Positions 15,577 to 24,916 of a stretch of 64,000 bases of DNA are shown here, one piece after another. Each line of letters opens with the position of its first letter. Positions within the stretch are counted from its first letter, which is position 1. The notes under the pieces were generated by a model, which was not told the origin of the DNA, did not search any database, and worked only from the letters and a program-made list of their open reading frames with translations. This DNA is from Gammaproteobacteria bacterium UBA2679. GTDB taxonomy: Bacteria > Pseudomonadota > Gammaproteobacteria > Pseudomonadales > Oleiphilaceae. The DNA lies in the NCBI GenBank assembly GCA_002354735.1, contig DEMD01000015.1:23304-87303 (forward strand), in the 5' to 3' direction. The translations under genes were made by a program, and so were the position numbers.

Positions 15577-16220
15577 GGTACGGCTCCGTTGTGGTAGCGC
15601 TTCATGAAAAGAATCAGTTCGGGCATGCGCTCGAAGCCAAGCTTTGCAAATATGCGGTCCTTGTAGGAGTGGACAGTCTTGCAGGATACGCCAAGCTGGT
15701 CGGCAATCTCTTTGATGCAGACGCGACTGGCTATGAGCTGGGCTACTTCACGCTCACGACCTGACAGCCCATCGAAAGCTCTGGCCGCACCTGACTCTTC
15801 GGAGTCAGTTCGCTGCCAGCTGCCAACATAGACCTGGCCATTACGAATGTAATAGAGCGTCTTGAGCAGGTCCTGCATCGCCTGCTGTTTGGATACCACG
15901 GCCTTGATACCGGCGTCGAGATAGATCGCCAGGCGGCCTGGACTAACCTGAGTCTCGGCTATCAGCAGGATGGACAGGGTAGGGCTCAGATTGAGTGCAT
16001 GTTCAGCGATAGTCAGACCATCGTTGTCGCGCAGGTTTTCTTCGATGACCAGCACCCCGGGTGCGGCTGCAGCCAGTCGCTGCAGCGTGTCAGCGCCGGA
16101 GTCCGACTCACCAACCAGGTCAATATCGTCCTGAAGCAGCAGGTGAAACAGCAAACTATCTCTGAACAGGCGCTGGCCGAGGGTCAGATACAGGCGCAGC
16201 TTACGCGCCGCCACAGCCAT
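15573..16220 (-). CDS. LuxR-type regulator with pseudo-receiver
   Basis: A 215-residue NarL-like protein. The C-terminal HTH is normal (LSGREREVAQLIASRVCIKE, VSCKTVHSYKDRIFAKL). The receiver is degenerate: the acidic pair that normally follows strand 1 is replaced (LRLYLTLGQRLFRDSL). The phosphoacceptor position reads VLVIEENLRDNDG, with Glu60 instead of Asp. Glu can mimic phospho-Asp, so the protein may be always active or controlled by binding. The start overlaps the upstream gene's stop (TAATG). It is a good candidate to bind the palindrome in front of its own operon. Confidence 0.9.
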   Translation of the reverse strand: MAVAARKLRLYLTLGQRLFRDSLLFHLLLQDDIDLVGESDSGADTLQRLAAAAPGVLVIEENLRDNDGLTIAEHALNLSPTLSILLIAETQVSPGRLAIYLDAGIKAVVSKQQAMQDLLKTLYYIRNGQVYVGSWQRTDSEESGAARAFDGLSGREREVAQLIASRVCIKEIADQLGVSCKTVHSYKDRIFAKLGFERMPELILFMKRYHNGAVP

Positions 16221-17698
16221 TACAGGAACGCCCAGGCAGCTGGCAAGCGAAGCGTCAAAGCGAAGACTTGCTTTCTACCCTCGATTTTTAGCTCGCAGTC
16301 AAGACGTGCGCATAGCACGTGCAGCAACAGAAAGGCGACCTGTTGTTCCAGCAACGGGCGGGACATTCGGGATAGCGGGGCAAGTAAATGCGTGTACATG
16401 TGCAAGTCTACAGAGAGCACAGCCACATTCGGGTCGGCCCGGGTAATGGCCAGATCGTGCCAGCTCCGACCTGAGGCGATGAGCAGCGTTGTCAGCGCCC
16501 GAGCGAGGGCGGCTATTAAGGTCTGTGGCTCACCTGATTCGTCAGCCGTATCTGCCAGGGCCTGCATTTCATATTGAAGCGGCTGAAAACCGTGGACCAA
16601 GGTTCCAGGCACCCGTTTCATCTGCGCCAGGCGATGATGGACGAGATCACTGAACTGATCTGTCAGCGTATGCTCCAGGTCGGTCTCCATGCTAGCCCGG
16701 AGATGTGCGGCACTGGCAGGCAGGGCCTGAATCGCTTGCAGTGATTTCAGATAGCAGTTCATCACCGGTCGACCAGCGGCTTCATCTACAGCCGCCTCAA
16801 TCGTCATAAGCCGTTTTATCCGATGGTCGTAGATTGACCTGAACTGTTCGTCGAGACGAGCCCTGTCCTTGTCCCGCTCGTTAACCAGCTCGTTGTGACG
16901 GACCAGCGCCTCACGGAAAAGCGGTAGGCAATCAGCCGCCCGCCACGGTTTCTTCTGGTAGCGAAAGATTTCGCCCTCATTAATGGCATCAATGGCCACG
17001 GCCACTTCACCGTAAGCGGAGGTGAGAATGCGTACGGTACATGGGTGAGACTGCCTCAGCGTGTCGAGCAGCTCCTTGCCGAGCATCCCGGGCATTCGCT
17101 GATCTGTCATGATCACGGCAATGCGGCTCCCTTGCTCACGCATCAGGGTAAGCGCCGCCTCAGCGTGCTCAGCGCACAGGACCTGAAACTCGTTCTGCAT
17201 GAGTTCGAGCTGGCGAGCCAGGTATTTGGTGGCTGCCGGCTCATCATCCACGACCAGTACAGCGGGCATCGTTGCCGATGAGCGAGCACCTGTCCCCGGT
17301 TCGACTGGCGCCGAGCGCGCAGACAGCGCTGCTCTCAGGACATGCGAACGAATGAGTTCAGGGTTGATGGGCTGCTCGAAACACCGGTCGACGAGCCCCT
17401 GGTCCAACAGGTTAACCAGCAGACTCAGCGGGATGCTGTCGCCGAGCAGTACCTTGAGAATATCGGCGCTATCTCTGGCCTTTTTCAGCAGGGGGTACGC
17501 CGTTCCGGCTGGTGGAGTGTCCAGCAGCATGAAGAGTGCGGCAGGCGCAGGATCAAGCGCTCCAAGCGCTTCGATGGCGGAATCATCTGAGCGATAAGCA
17601 GCGATCTGAAAATCGTCGCCGAAGGTGGCTTCAAACTGGTCGCGCGCCTCCTCATTCTCGTAACGCAGAAGGATCAGCGGCCTATCGGCGATGCTCAT
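16220..17698 (-). CDS. double-receiver response regulator
   Basis: A 492-residue cytoplasmic protein. The ATG at 17698 is chosen over an upstream TTG because AGGAAAG lies just before it and the same leader layout precedes the START gene. Residues 1-135 are a degenerate receiver. A complete receiver follows, with VLVVDDEP and phosphoacceptor Asp199 (IMTDQRMPGM), plus a Lys near YQKKPW. The C-terminal ~200 residues are helical, ending in a beta-rich stretch like a degenerate ATPase domain without N and G boxes. No DNA-binding domain. It is first gene of the operon and likely the phosphate acceptor of the kinase. Confidence 0.85.
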   Translation of the reverse strand: MSIADRPLILLRYENEEARDQFEATFGDDFQIAAYRSDDSAIEALGALDPAPAALFMLLDTPPAGTAYPLLKKARDSADILKVLLGDSIPLSLLVNLLDQGLVDRCFEQPINPELIRSHVLRAALSARSAPVEPGTGARSSATMPAVLVVDDEPAATKYLARQLELMQNEFQVLCAEHAEAALTLMREQGSRIAVIMTDQRMPGMLGKELLDTLRQSHPCTVRILTSAYGEVAVAIDAINEGEIFRYQKKPWRAADCLPLFREALVRHNELVNERDKDRARLDEQFRSIYDHRIKRLMTIEAAVDEAAGRPVMNCYLKSLQAIQALPASAAHLRASMETDLEHTLTDQFSDLVHHRLAQMKRVPGTLVHGFQPLQYEMQALADTADESGEPQTLIAALARALTTLLIASGRSWHDLAITRADPNVAVLSVDLHMYTHLLAPLSRMSRPLLEQQVAFLLLHVLCARLDCELKIEGRKQVFALTLRLPAAWAFL

Positions 17699-17731
17699 GA
17701 TGATTTGCTTTCCTGACAAGACTTATATGGG

Positions 17732-17775
17732 AAGCTTAGCAAGACCTGAGCAGAGAGGTGTAGGATCTTCCTACA
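17732..17775 (-). promoter_or_regulatory. palindrome-activated promoter of kinase operon
   Basis: A perfect inverted repeat TGTAGGA-TCT-TCCTACA (17759-17775) is followed on the minus strand, 15 bases later, by CTTGCTAAGCTT (17732-17743). That element contains an extended -10-like TGCTAAGCT. The centre of the palindrome is ~70 bases before the ATG. The same arrangement is found at 24949-24992 upstream of the START gene. A NarL/LuxR-type regulator is the expected binder. Confidence 0.6.
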
Positions 17776-17809
17776 AGGCGTCAAGGACGCAGGAATGCCC
17801 GTACTAGAT

Positions 17810-17832
17810 GAGCATCGCTTCAAGCGATGCTC
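17810..17832 (-). terminator. hairpin after lactonase-like gene
   Basis: GAGCATCGCT (17810-17819) pairs perfectly with AGCGATGCTC (17823-17832) across a 3-nt loop, 9 bases downstream of the lactonase-like stop codon. No long T run follows on the minus strand, so it may be an mRNA-stabilising or Rho-dependent end. Confidence 0.55.
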
Positions 17833-17841
17833 AGCGTGCCA

Positions 17842-18801
17842 TCAATAAGCGAATACGGGGTAAAGACTCAGCTTCGCTGCGACATTTTCATCGTGCGCCG
17901 GAACGATTGTGAGCTTGCTATCTTTAGCCGCCAGCGCGTTGATATGTTCGATATGCACCTGATTCTGTTCCCGGTTCCAGTCGATACCGGCGAGCCATTG
18001 CACCATCGCAGGCCGCGGCGCCCTGCGTTCGATGCCTTCTGCGGTCCAAGTCGTATCGCCGATAAAAAACAGCCGATTCCCTGACGCCAGATTCAGGAAC
18101 ACGCCAACCTGACCAGACGTATGGCCAGCCAAGGACACCATGACTACCGTACCGTCACTGAAGACATCCTTGCTCTTGTCGAATCCCTCGTAGGGCTCGT
18201 CGTCGAACCGTACGAATTCCCAGTCGATGGCGGGACTATCGAACTGACTGCGCAGGAATGCAGGTGCTTTGCCTTCATGAACCGCGAAATTGTGCTCTTC
18301 CGCCGTTACCCACACTGGCACGGACGGGAGGTCCTCAAGGCCACTCACATGGTCCCAGTGCATATGGGTCGGAATGATTCCCCGCAATCGGGCGAAATCG
18401 TACTGACTGGCTTCAAGCTGATCGATTAATGGGTAAACGTCTGCGTAAGCGAGCAGTTGGCGGTGCATCCACGACATCTCTTCAACCTGTGCGTCGACAT
18501 TTCTACCAAGGCCGGTGTCGATTAGAAGATCGCCCTTCGGATGTTGTATCAGCACGACGTTGTGTTGCAGCTGTCGATCCTTGAACCAACCGCCGCCGCT
18601 CACCACAAGCATTTCCTTGGCGTCGGTGGAGCGAGCGGTCTTAATCACACTGTAGCCGACGGTGGCTGGCATATCAGCTCGCGCGGTGGTCTTGTCAGCA
18701 TGTGAAAGGCCCCCGCTCAGCACCGTAACTGCCAGCGTCGTCATCAGCAATGCGCCTCGCAGAGATGGCGGCAGCTGAGAAGATTTCATTCGTCGAGTCA
18801 T
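17842..18801 (-). CDS. exported metallo-beta-lactamase-fold lactonase-like hydrolase
   Basis: A 319-residue protein with an N-terminal signal peptide (about 1-36, ending GGLSHA). The metallo-beta-lactamase core has the dinuclear zinc motif THMHWDHVSG, then AGHTSGQ, FIGDTTWT and PAHDE. This arrangement is typical of the N-acyl-homoserine lactonase (AiiA/AttM-like) group, but many relatives hydrolyse other lactones or esters. Export is unusual for classical AiiA and points to an extracytoplasmic substrate. It lies divergent from the PHB degradation genes, so a hydroxyacid lactone or ester is an alternative substrate. Confidence 0.82.
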   Translation of the reverse strand: MTRRMKSSQLPPSLRGALLMTTLAVTVLSGGLSHADKTTARADMPATVGYSVIKTARSTDAKEMLVVSGGGWFKDRQLQHNVVLIQHPKGDLLIDTGLGRNVDAQVEEMSWMHRQLLAYADVYPLIDQLEASQYDFARLRGIIPTHMHWDHVSGLEDLPSVPVWVTAEEHNFAVHEGKAPAFLRSQFDSPAIDWEFVRFDDEPYEGFDKSKDVFSDGTVVMVSLAGHTSGQVGVFLNLASGNRLFFIGDTTWTAEGIERRAPRPAMVQWLAGIDWNREQNQVHIEHINALAAKDSKLTIVPAHDENVAAKLSLYPVFAY

Positions 18802-19171
18802 GGTGTTGTCCTAATCGTGTGCTGCGGAGCACTAAATTTCGATTTCAGCTGGCGCAAGTAGTTCAAGGGTTCGATGCTAGGCTCTGACGAAGGATAGGTA
18901 CAATAGTTTTTCTTTGGATATAACCCTCCTGCATGCGCAGGAAGCCTCACACCCGTCCGCCCAGCCGGACAGCGCATTCGAGTATTCCCAGGTAGATTGA
19001 CCCGTTTTCCGGACACGGGCGCAGGGGTCTTTCTCCCCGTTTTTCAGCTTAATCAGATCATCCCATACGAATTAATGCTTACTGGCACGGCGCGTGCTCT
19101 GGTCACCCCTGCGAACTGCAACGCATGGCTGCGTTACACCATAAAAACAACACCGTGTTCGAGGACACTCT
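18802..19171. other. divergent regulatory region, lactonase/PHB genes
   Basis: 370 bases between the divergent lactonase-like and 3-hydroxybutyrate oligomer hydrolase genes. It contains a sigma54-like promoter at 19083-19098 and a GAGGA ribosome-binding site just before 19172. An ACGGGCGCAGGGGTC...CCCCGTTTTT segment near 19015-19055 has hairpin potential. No gene is supported. Confidence 0.5.
19083..19098 (+). promoter_or_regulatory. sigma54-like -24/-12 promoter
   Basis: TGGCACG-GCGC-GTGCT matches the RpoN consensus TGGCACG-N4-TTGCW at all but one defined position, with correct GG-to-GC spacing. It lies 73 bases before the ATG of the oligomer hydrolase. In Pseudomonas aeruginosa the 3-hydroxybutyrate dehydrogenase gene is RpoN dependent, which makes such control of a PHB gene reasonable. 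No enhancer-binding protein gene is in the window. Confidence 0.5.
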
Positions 19172-21262
19172 ATGCAAAAGCTCGTGCTTTTTGCCCTTGC
19201 CGGGGCGACTACGCTTTCTGTTTCTGTCTATGCACATAGCGACAGGGATCGGGGATTTCACAAGCGCCCGCACTTCCTCCAGGGCCAGATTCACCACACT
19301 CGCTACGTTGGCGCCAGCAACGATCTGTTGACTGGCGGGCTAGGCGCGTCAGGTCTCGCCAGTGCCACGCCACCCGCATTCGTCGATCCGCTCAATCCCA
19401 CGGCGGAAGAGCTGCGGACACTGGCGATCTATAACAATTACCGCGCCTTGGTTGATACCGCAGCTGGTGGCGGCTTTGGACAGTTCTTTGGACCGCAGGT
19501 CGATGCCGGTAACGACGGACGCATTCCGGGACACGAATTTCTTGCCTACCTCACCACGACAGGAACCGGCAAGACTACTGCGATGGTGCAGATCCCCGAT
19601 AGCTTCGATCCCAACGATCCCTGCATGGTCACTGCTCCGTCCTCAGGGTCTCGTGGCATCTATGGCGCCATCGGCACCGCGGGGGAGTGGGGGCTGAAGA
19701 AAGGCTGCGCGGTGGTCTATACCGATAAGGGCACAGGTACTGGATCTCATGACCTGACAGGCAACACCGCCCAGCTTATCGATGGCCGATTGACCACGGC
19801 TCGAGGTGCACGCGTGCAGTTCCGGGCCGATCTTCACCCCCGCGAGCGGCGTCAGTTCAACGCCGAATATCCGAATCGCTTCGCTTTCAAGCATGCGCAC
19901 TCTCGCAACAATCCAGAAGCCGATTGGGGCCAGCATGTGCTGCAGTCCATCGAGTTCGGCTTCTACGTGCTTAACAGGGCTTATAGAAGATCTGCCTCTT
20001 TCACACCCGAAAATACCCTGGTTATCGCCTCCAGCGTGTCCAATGGTGGTGGCGCCTCAGTTCGTGCGGCCGAGCAGGATACTCGTGGCCTCATCGACGG
20101 CGTTGCGGTTTCCGAGCCCAACGTGAACCCCACCGTCCTTGAGGGTATGACCATTCGGCAAGGCGAGGCAGCACCAATCAGCGCCCATAGCCGCAGCCTC
20201 TATGATTACACTACGGCACTTGCGGTGTATCAGGGTTGCGCCAACCTCGCACCGGAGAACGCCTCGGCGCCGCTGAATGCCGTCTTCAACAAGACGGATG
20301 TCGACACGAACATCTGTAGATCCCTCTCGGAAAAAGGTCTCGTCGCCGGCTCGAGTCTGGCCGAATGGGCCAGCGACGCTCAGCGTATCCTTAATGAGGA
20401 ATTCGCTTTACAACCTGAGCAGAACGCCCTTGCGCCATTGCACTTCGGGATCAACGTGCCTCAAAGCATTGCAGTAACCTACGCCAACAGCTACGGCCGA
20501 TTTGGTGTTGAAGATCGGAACTGTGAGTTGTCCATGGCGGCTGCGGACAGTTCAGGTTTGCCCGCGCCCCTGTCCGACCTGCAGCAAGCCGCACTGTTCT
20601 CCACCAGTAATGGCATTCCCCCGACCGGCGGCGTTAGCCTGATATACGATAATGCCAGCGGTGGTCCGACGAATCTTCCCTTGAGCGTATCCCCAAGCAC
20701 GGGAGTTCAGGACTACGGTCTCGATGCTCTCCTATGCCTGCGCAGTCTCGCCAGTGGCACTAATACAGCTACCGGAATAAAGCTGCGGGGCAAGCAGGCT
20801 GCACAGGCACGAGCAGTCGCCAAAGGCATCGAGGCCGTCCGCGCCAGCGGTGACCTGAATGGGAAACCAGCCATCTTCGTCACCGGGCGGGCAGATGCCG
20901 TTCTGCCGATCAATCACACCTCACGGCCCTATTTCGGACTCAATCGGAGTATCGAAGGCGAGGCGAGTGGCTTGCGCTACTATGAGGTCCTCAACGCCCA
21001 CCATCTGGATGCCCTGAACGGTTTTCCCGGCCTGAATGAACGGTATGTGCCGCTGCACTATTACTACTTCCAGGCCCTGGACCTGATGTATGCCCATCTC
21101 AAGACGCAGAAGGCGCTGCCGCCAAGCCAGGTGATCAGGACAACCCCGCGCGGTACAGGCGCGCCAGCGCTGAGTCAGGAAAACCTCCCAGAGATCGCCA
21201 TTCAACCTGCCGAATTCGACCGGATCGTCTTCGGTGATAACCAGGTTCAAATTCCAGAATAG
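19172..21262 (+). CDS. D-(-)-3-hydroxybutyrate oligomer hydrolase
   Basis: A 696-residue secreted or periplasmic esterase that cuts 3-hydroxybutyrate oligomers to monomers. A signal peptide covers residues 1-22 (ending VSVYA). The sequence follows the 3HB-oligomer-hydrolase family throughout: [38 protein letters not shown], and the catalytic-serine segment [11 protein letters not shown] with Ser290. A late [12 protein letters not shown] holds a likely catalytic His. Length is usual for the family. The PHB depolymerase gene starts 15 bases downstream. Together they would convert external PHB to importable 3-hydroxybutyrate. Confidence 0.93.
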   Translation: MQKLVLFALAGATTLSVSVYAHSDRDRGFHKRPHFLQGQIHHTRYVGASNDLLTGGLGASGLASATPPAFVDPLNPTAEELRTLAIYNNYRALVDTAAGGGFGQFFGPQVDAGNDGRIPGHEFLAYLTTTGTGKTTAMVQIPDSFDPNDPCMVTAPSSGSRGIYGAIGTAGEWGLKKGCAVVYTDKGTGTGSHDLTGNTAQLIDGRLTTARGARVQFRADLHPRERRQFNAEYPNRFAFKHAHSRNNPEADWGQHVLQSIEFGFYVLNRAYRRSASFTPENTLVIASSVSNGGGASVRAAEQDTRGLIDGVAVSEPNVNPTVLEGMTIRQGEAAPISAHSRSLYDYTTALAVYQGCANLAPENASAPLNAVFNKTDVDTNICRSLSEKGLVAGSSLAEWASDAQRILNEEFALQPEQNALAPLHFGINVPQSIAVTYANSYGRFGVEDRNCELSMAAADSSGLPAPLSDLQQAALFSTSNGIPPTGGVSLIYDNASGGPTNLPLSVSPSTGVQDYGLDALLCLRSLASGTNTATGIKLRGKQAAQARAVAKGIEAVRASGDLNGKPAIFVTGRADAVLPINHTSRPYFGLNRSIEGEASGLRYYEVLNAHHLDALNGFPGLNERYVPLHYYYFQALDLMYAHLKTQKALPPSQVIRTTPRGTGAPALSQENLPEIAIQPAEFDRIVFGDNQVQIPE

Positions 21263-21277
21263 GGCAAGGAGAACACC

Positions 21278-22969
21278 ATGTTGAATCGAATTTTCCTCGC
21301 GTTTCTTGCGGGGGCATTGATCGCACTATCAAGTCTGACTCAGGCAGGTACGCTGACCTCGGACACACTGTCCGCCGGCAGTCACCCTGGCTCCCGGGCT
21401 CGTCAATATCAGGTCTATATTCCCGACAATCTCACTACACCGGCGCCCATGGTCATGGCCCTCCATGGCTGCAAACAAAATCAGTCGAATGTCATGGAGC
21501 AGTGGGGGCTGCGCGCAGCTGCCGACCGATACGGCTTCATTCTTGTGGCGCCTTTCATCACCAGCTACGACGGACTGCGCAATGAAAATTGCTGGGGCTT
21601 CTGGTTTGACCAGCACCGCCACGAAGGGTCAGGTGAGCCCGAAGATCTGTTCCGCCTGGGGCAGCATGTCGAAGGTCAGTACAGCGTTGATCCTGCCCGT
21701 CGTTATATCACCGGCCTTTCGTCTGGTGGTGCGATGGCCGCTGTTGCAGCGGTCACTCATAACGAATACTGGGCAGCAGCAGCCTCGGCCTCGGGCCTGC
21801 CATATGGTGAAGACGCAGCGTCGGTCTCGCTGTCTGGTCAGTGTCCAGGCAATGCCACTTTTCATAGTGTCAGTCGCGTCGCTACCGACATGGAAGCCGA
21901 ACTGGACGATGCCTATCCCATTCCGCTAATGGTCCTTCAGAACGAGCACGACTGTACCGTTGTGCAACCGGCTGGTCGCAATCTTCGTGATGCGCATCTG
22001 CGAGTCTTCGGAGATGAGGGTCGGGATACGCCAATCACCTCCAGGCTCTCTGAAAGCGACTGCACGCCCTTCTATCAGAACGATTATTCGTGCCTTCATA
22101 CCCGCTATGGCAATAGTAATGGCCGCTCGGTAGTCGAGACCGTCTTCTATGATGGACCGCTTGCCACGGCCAATGCGACCGATACCAACCACGGTCACTA
22201 CTGGATCGGCGGCAGCGATGGCAGCGAGGGCGCGTGGGCCGTGCGCAAGGGGCCTGCTTATCCGGACATCATCTGGGATTTCTTCGATCGTCACCCAAGT
22301 GCACCGTCTATTCCCAATGGTCAGCCTGCGATGGTCCTTCTCGGCGACAATCCACTTGATATCGAGCTCAATGCGAACTTCGTGGACCCCGGTGCGACCG
22401 CTACAGACCCTGAAGATGGCAGTCTTGCGGTCGTTGCCAATTGCGATGACGTCAATACCTCTCAGGCTGGCGAATACATCTGCCAATATCAGGCTGAGGA
22501 CTCAGATGCCAATATCGTTGTGCGTAGCAGGACGGTGCGGGTCATCGATCCCAATGCGCCGACAGCCTCCTGTGCCACAGAAACAGCATCGCCACAGGCA
22601 CACATCGCAGCCAGCCGCGCCGTGGCCGGAGGCAGCTGGAATCTGCGAGCACTTTCCCTGACGGACCGCCAGGACATTGGCGCTTCATACGATGGCTGGT
22701 CCTCGGTGACCTTGTATGAGGGTGAGCCCGGCGCCTGGTTCGCCGCTGAACCCGAGGTGTGCAGAACCGGCGGCGATGGTGGCGGCGAAGCTCAACCTTG
22801 TGTCGAATGGTACGGTACCAACCTCCAGCACAATAGTGCAGGCAGGGCGTACTACCAGATGGGTTACTACTCGGTAGGCGGAAACGATTTCCTCGGTTCA
22901 GTGTCGGGTAGTTACAGCTGGATCAATCAGACGGTGAGTGGCGTCTATGATGCGGGTCGGTGCCCTTAG
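21278..22969 (+). CDS. extracellular PHB depolymerase
   Basis: A 563-residue secreted esterase with a signal peptide (1-23). The catalytic domain spans about residues 40-330. It has LHGCKQN, an oxyanion-type His-Gly, the lipase box GLSSGGAM with Ser148, NEHDCTVV for the Asp region and NHGHYWIGG for the His. An immunoglobulin-like DUF5011 domain (about 345-425, NFVDPGATATDPEDGSLAV) leads to a Cys- and aromatic-rich C-terminal domain that probably binds polymer. An AAGGAG site precedes the ATG. It is cotranscribed with the oligomer hydrolase. Other polyester substrates are possible. Confidence 0.9.
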   Translation: MLNRIFLAFLAGALIALSSLTQAGTLTSDTLSAGSHPGSRARQYQVYIPDNLTTPAPMVMALHGCKQNQSNVMEQWGLRAAADRYGFILVAPFITSYDGLRNENCWGFWFDQHRHEGSGEPEDLFRLGQHVEGQYSVDPARRYITGLSSGGAMAAVAAVTHNEYWAAAASASGLPYGEDAASVSLSGQCPGNATFHSVSRVATDMEAELDDAYPIPLMVLQNEHDCTVVQPAGRNLRDAHLRVFGDEGRDTPITSRLSESDCTPFYQNDYSCLHTRYGNSNGRSVVETVFYDGPLATANATDTNHGHYWIGGSDGSEGAWAVRKGPAYPDIIWDFFDRHPSAPSIPNGQPAMVLLGDNPLDIELNANFVDPGATATDPEDGSLAVVANCDDVNTSQAGEYICQYQAEDSDANIVVRSRTVRVIDPNAPTASCATETASPQAHIAASRAVAGGSWNLRALSLTDRQDIGASYDGWSSVTLYEGEPGAWFAAEPEVCRTGGDGGGEAQPCVEWYGTNLQHNSAGRAYYQMGYYSVGGNDFLGSVSGSYSWINQTVSGVYDAGRCP

Positions 22970-22996
22970 TAATTGTCGAAGCAGCTGAGTGCCTGT

Positions 22997-23035
22997 CCAT
23001 CACGACATCGTTTGCTAGCGCAGATGTCGTGATGG
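22997..23035. terminator. bidirectional hairpin between PHB and YjbQ genes
   Basis: A perfect 13-bp inverted repeat, CCATCACGACATC (22997-23009) and GATGTCGTGATGG (23023-23035), with a 13-nt loop. It sits between two convergent stop codons. No U tract on either side. Confidence 0.65.
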
Positions 23036-23053
23036 GCGTGCCAAGGCGCTTGT

Positions 23054-23482
23054 TCAATCGCTGCAATCGCCTTGCAAGGTCAGGATAAGACGACGAGCGC
23101 CACCATCGTCGCGGTGCTCTCCCAGGTAGATGCCTTGCCATGTGCCCATTTTCAACCGGCCATTACAGACTGGAATGCTGACCGAGCTTCCGAGCAGACT
23201 GGCCTTGATATGAGCAGGCATATCGTCAGGGCCTTCCTGTGTATGCCGGAAAAAATGCGAGCCATCAGGCACGTTCTGATTGAAGAATCGCTCAAAATCT
23301 CCCCTCACTGTCGGATCGGCATTTTCATTAAGTGTCAGCGAGGCTGAAGTATGCTGGATGAAGACATGCAGCAAGCCGGTCGTGACCTTGCCCAACTGCG
23401 ACAAGGCATTCTCCACTTCATCGGTAATGAGATGGAAGCCGCGCTGCCTGGGTTTGAGAGTAAGCTCTGTTTGAATCCACAT
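23054..23482 (-). CDS. YjbQ/UPF0047 family protein
   Basis: A 142-residue protein of the YjbQ family (secondary thiamine-phosphate synthase activity reported for members). It has [34 protein letters not shown] and [15 protein letters not shown], with the conserved His/Asn/Asp cluster, and [14 protein letters not shown]. The ATG at 23482 is preferred because the family begins WIQTELTL. It sits downstream of the cupredoxin gene by ~50 bases on the same strand. Confidence 0.92.
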   Translation of the reverse strand: MWIQTELTLKPRQRGFHLITDEVENALSQLGKVTTGLLHVFIQHTSASLTLNENADPTVRGDFERFFNQNVPDGSHFFRHTQEGPDDMPAHIKASLLGSSVSIPVCNGRLKMGTWQGIYLGEHRDDGGARRLILTLQGDCSD

Positions 23483-23531
23483 ATGGCAGCATACGGATCT
23501 GATTGAAAGGTGGTGCAAAATGGGAAGCGGG

Positions 23532-24110
23532 TTAACAAGGCATAGAGGCGTCTAGAAAGCCGCTGCAGTGTACAAGGGCTGCTTCCGCCTTTGCTGGCAG
23601 TACAGTGATAACGCCCCGCATTTGGCTATCGTGCTCAGTCTGTGGACATGTGTAGATAAACTCACCTGTGCGTGGGAAGTGGACCAGGATTTCACGGGTC
23701 ACGCCTGCTGGGACGGTGAGTAAAGGAAGATCATCTACCGGCTTCACGAGAGGCGAGGCTGCGTCGGCTGAGCCAGGTAGTTCATGATCGTGGCTACCAC
23801 CGCTCGAGCTCGTGGCGTCTTCAGAATCGCTTGCTGTGTTGGCAGAGAGCGCGCCACGCTCACCCACTACAAAACCATGATCCAGGCGACTGCGATTCGT
23901 GATGACGAAACGAATAGTTTGTCCAGCATGAACCGGGCCGCGCTCACCGTCGAACTGATTATCATCCATAGCGAGTCGAATCGTCCGGTCATGGCGTGCG
24001 GAGCCGAACAGAGGGTCAGCCGTTTCAGGCTGTGCGGCCTCAACGCCATAGGCGACGAATATCGATAAAACAGCTGCTGTGGCGAGACATGTCGACGCAA
24101 AATATTTCAT
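23532..24110 (-). CDS. periplasmic cupredoxin-domain protein
   Basis: A 192-residue exported protein with a signal peptide (1-25). The cupredoxin copper ligands are visible as DHGF (His) and, near the end, [14 protein letters not shown], giving the Cys-x4-His-x4-Met pattern. Between them is a low-complexity Ser/Asp/His-rich insertion (about 90-120, including [11 protein letters not shown]). A further tail with two Cys follows the domain. Likely roles are copper binding, copper resistance or electron transfer. No copper efflux genes lie nearby. Confidence 0.82.
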   Translation of the reverse strand: MKYFASTCLATAAVLSIFVAYGVEAAQPETADPLFGSARHDRTIRLAMDDNQFDGERGPVHAGQTIRFVITNRSRLDHGFVVGERGALSANTASDSEDATSSSGGSHDHELPGSADAASPLVKPVDDLPLLTVPAGVTREILVHFPRTGEFIYTCPQTEHDSQMRGVITVLPAKAEAALVHCSGFLDASMPC

Positions 24111-24229
24111 TAGAGCGTAGACCTCATGAAAGTTAGATTGTTCTATCTTAATGTATCATCGAGTTTCTGTCTGCTGAGACCCCTCCTTACGCCCACGCTA
24201 TCTATCTCACTAAGCCAGCCGTACCACTT

Positions 24230-24916
24230 TTAAAGTGGTGGGCTGTCCGTCCAGCCTACAATCCTGCCGCGCGCGTCTCGCTTGAAGGTGCGGGAGCGAT
24301 AGCCCGGCGCCTGTGCCAGCTTTCTCATGCCTATCACACTTCTTACCGGAATGTCCTTGAGCAGCTGATTCATGAGCCAGACCGGGATATTGCCAGAAGG
24401 ATCAAAATGCTGTTCGGATTTAAGCAAGGTGCTCGAAGCGGACAGTGGCTCAAAGTGGTAGAAGCCTTGAGCGGCTGATACACGGATGTTGTCCGTTGAT
24501 GGCAGCGCTCTGCTCTGATTGATAAGCTCAACGTGGAAACCCCCAGTGGCCGTTTCTTCGGTCCTGAACTTCAGAACCATATCTCGATCCGTGACGGGCC
24601 AGGGCATGTCGCTAATCTGGTAGGCTGTGAAATCATAGAAGCCTTTGGTGCTTACAAGCTCGGCGCGGGAGCAGTTATGGACCCATTGCGGATATTGCTG
24701 CACATCTGCAAACACGGCCATGACGGCACTTACTGGCGCTTCGATGACCGCCTCTATGCGCACGGCCTTTACGGCCGAGTCCGGCATATCAAAAGTTTCG
24801 AAGTGAATGGCGTCGCCGGGCTCCGAAGCGTTCGCACCCCTTGCAACCGTGCCTATAAGGCCGAGCGTGAAAGCTGCCCTGCATAGGGTGTTCGTGGATA
24901 ACCCGGAACCGATCAT
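24230..24916 (-). CDS. exported START/SRPBCC lipid-binding domain protein
   Basis: A 228-residue protein with an N-terminal signal sequence (about 1-30, ending GANAS). A START-like domain follows: VIEAPVSAVMAVFADVQQYP, WVHNCSRAELVS, ISDMPWPVTDRDMVLKFRTE and a C-terminal amphipathic helix (WLMNQLLKDIPVRSVIGMRK). Bacterial periplasmic START proteins bind lipids or steroids, or carry hydrophobic ligands. It has its own promoter, which shares palindrome, -10 element, leader and spacing with the kinase operon at 17.7 kb, so it is probably a target of that system. Confidence 0.85.
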   Translation of the reverse strand: MIGSGLSTNTLCRAAFTLGLIGTVARGANASEPGDAIHFETFDMPDSAVKAVRIEAVIEAPVSAVMAVFADVQQYPQWVHNCSRAELVSTKGFYDFTAYQISDMPWPVTDRDMVLKFRTEETATGGFHVELINQSRALPSTDNIRVSAAQGFYHFEPLSASSTLLKSEQHFDPSGNIPVWLMNQLLKDIPVRSVIGMRKLAQAPGYRSRTFKRDARGRIVGWTDSPPL

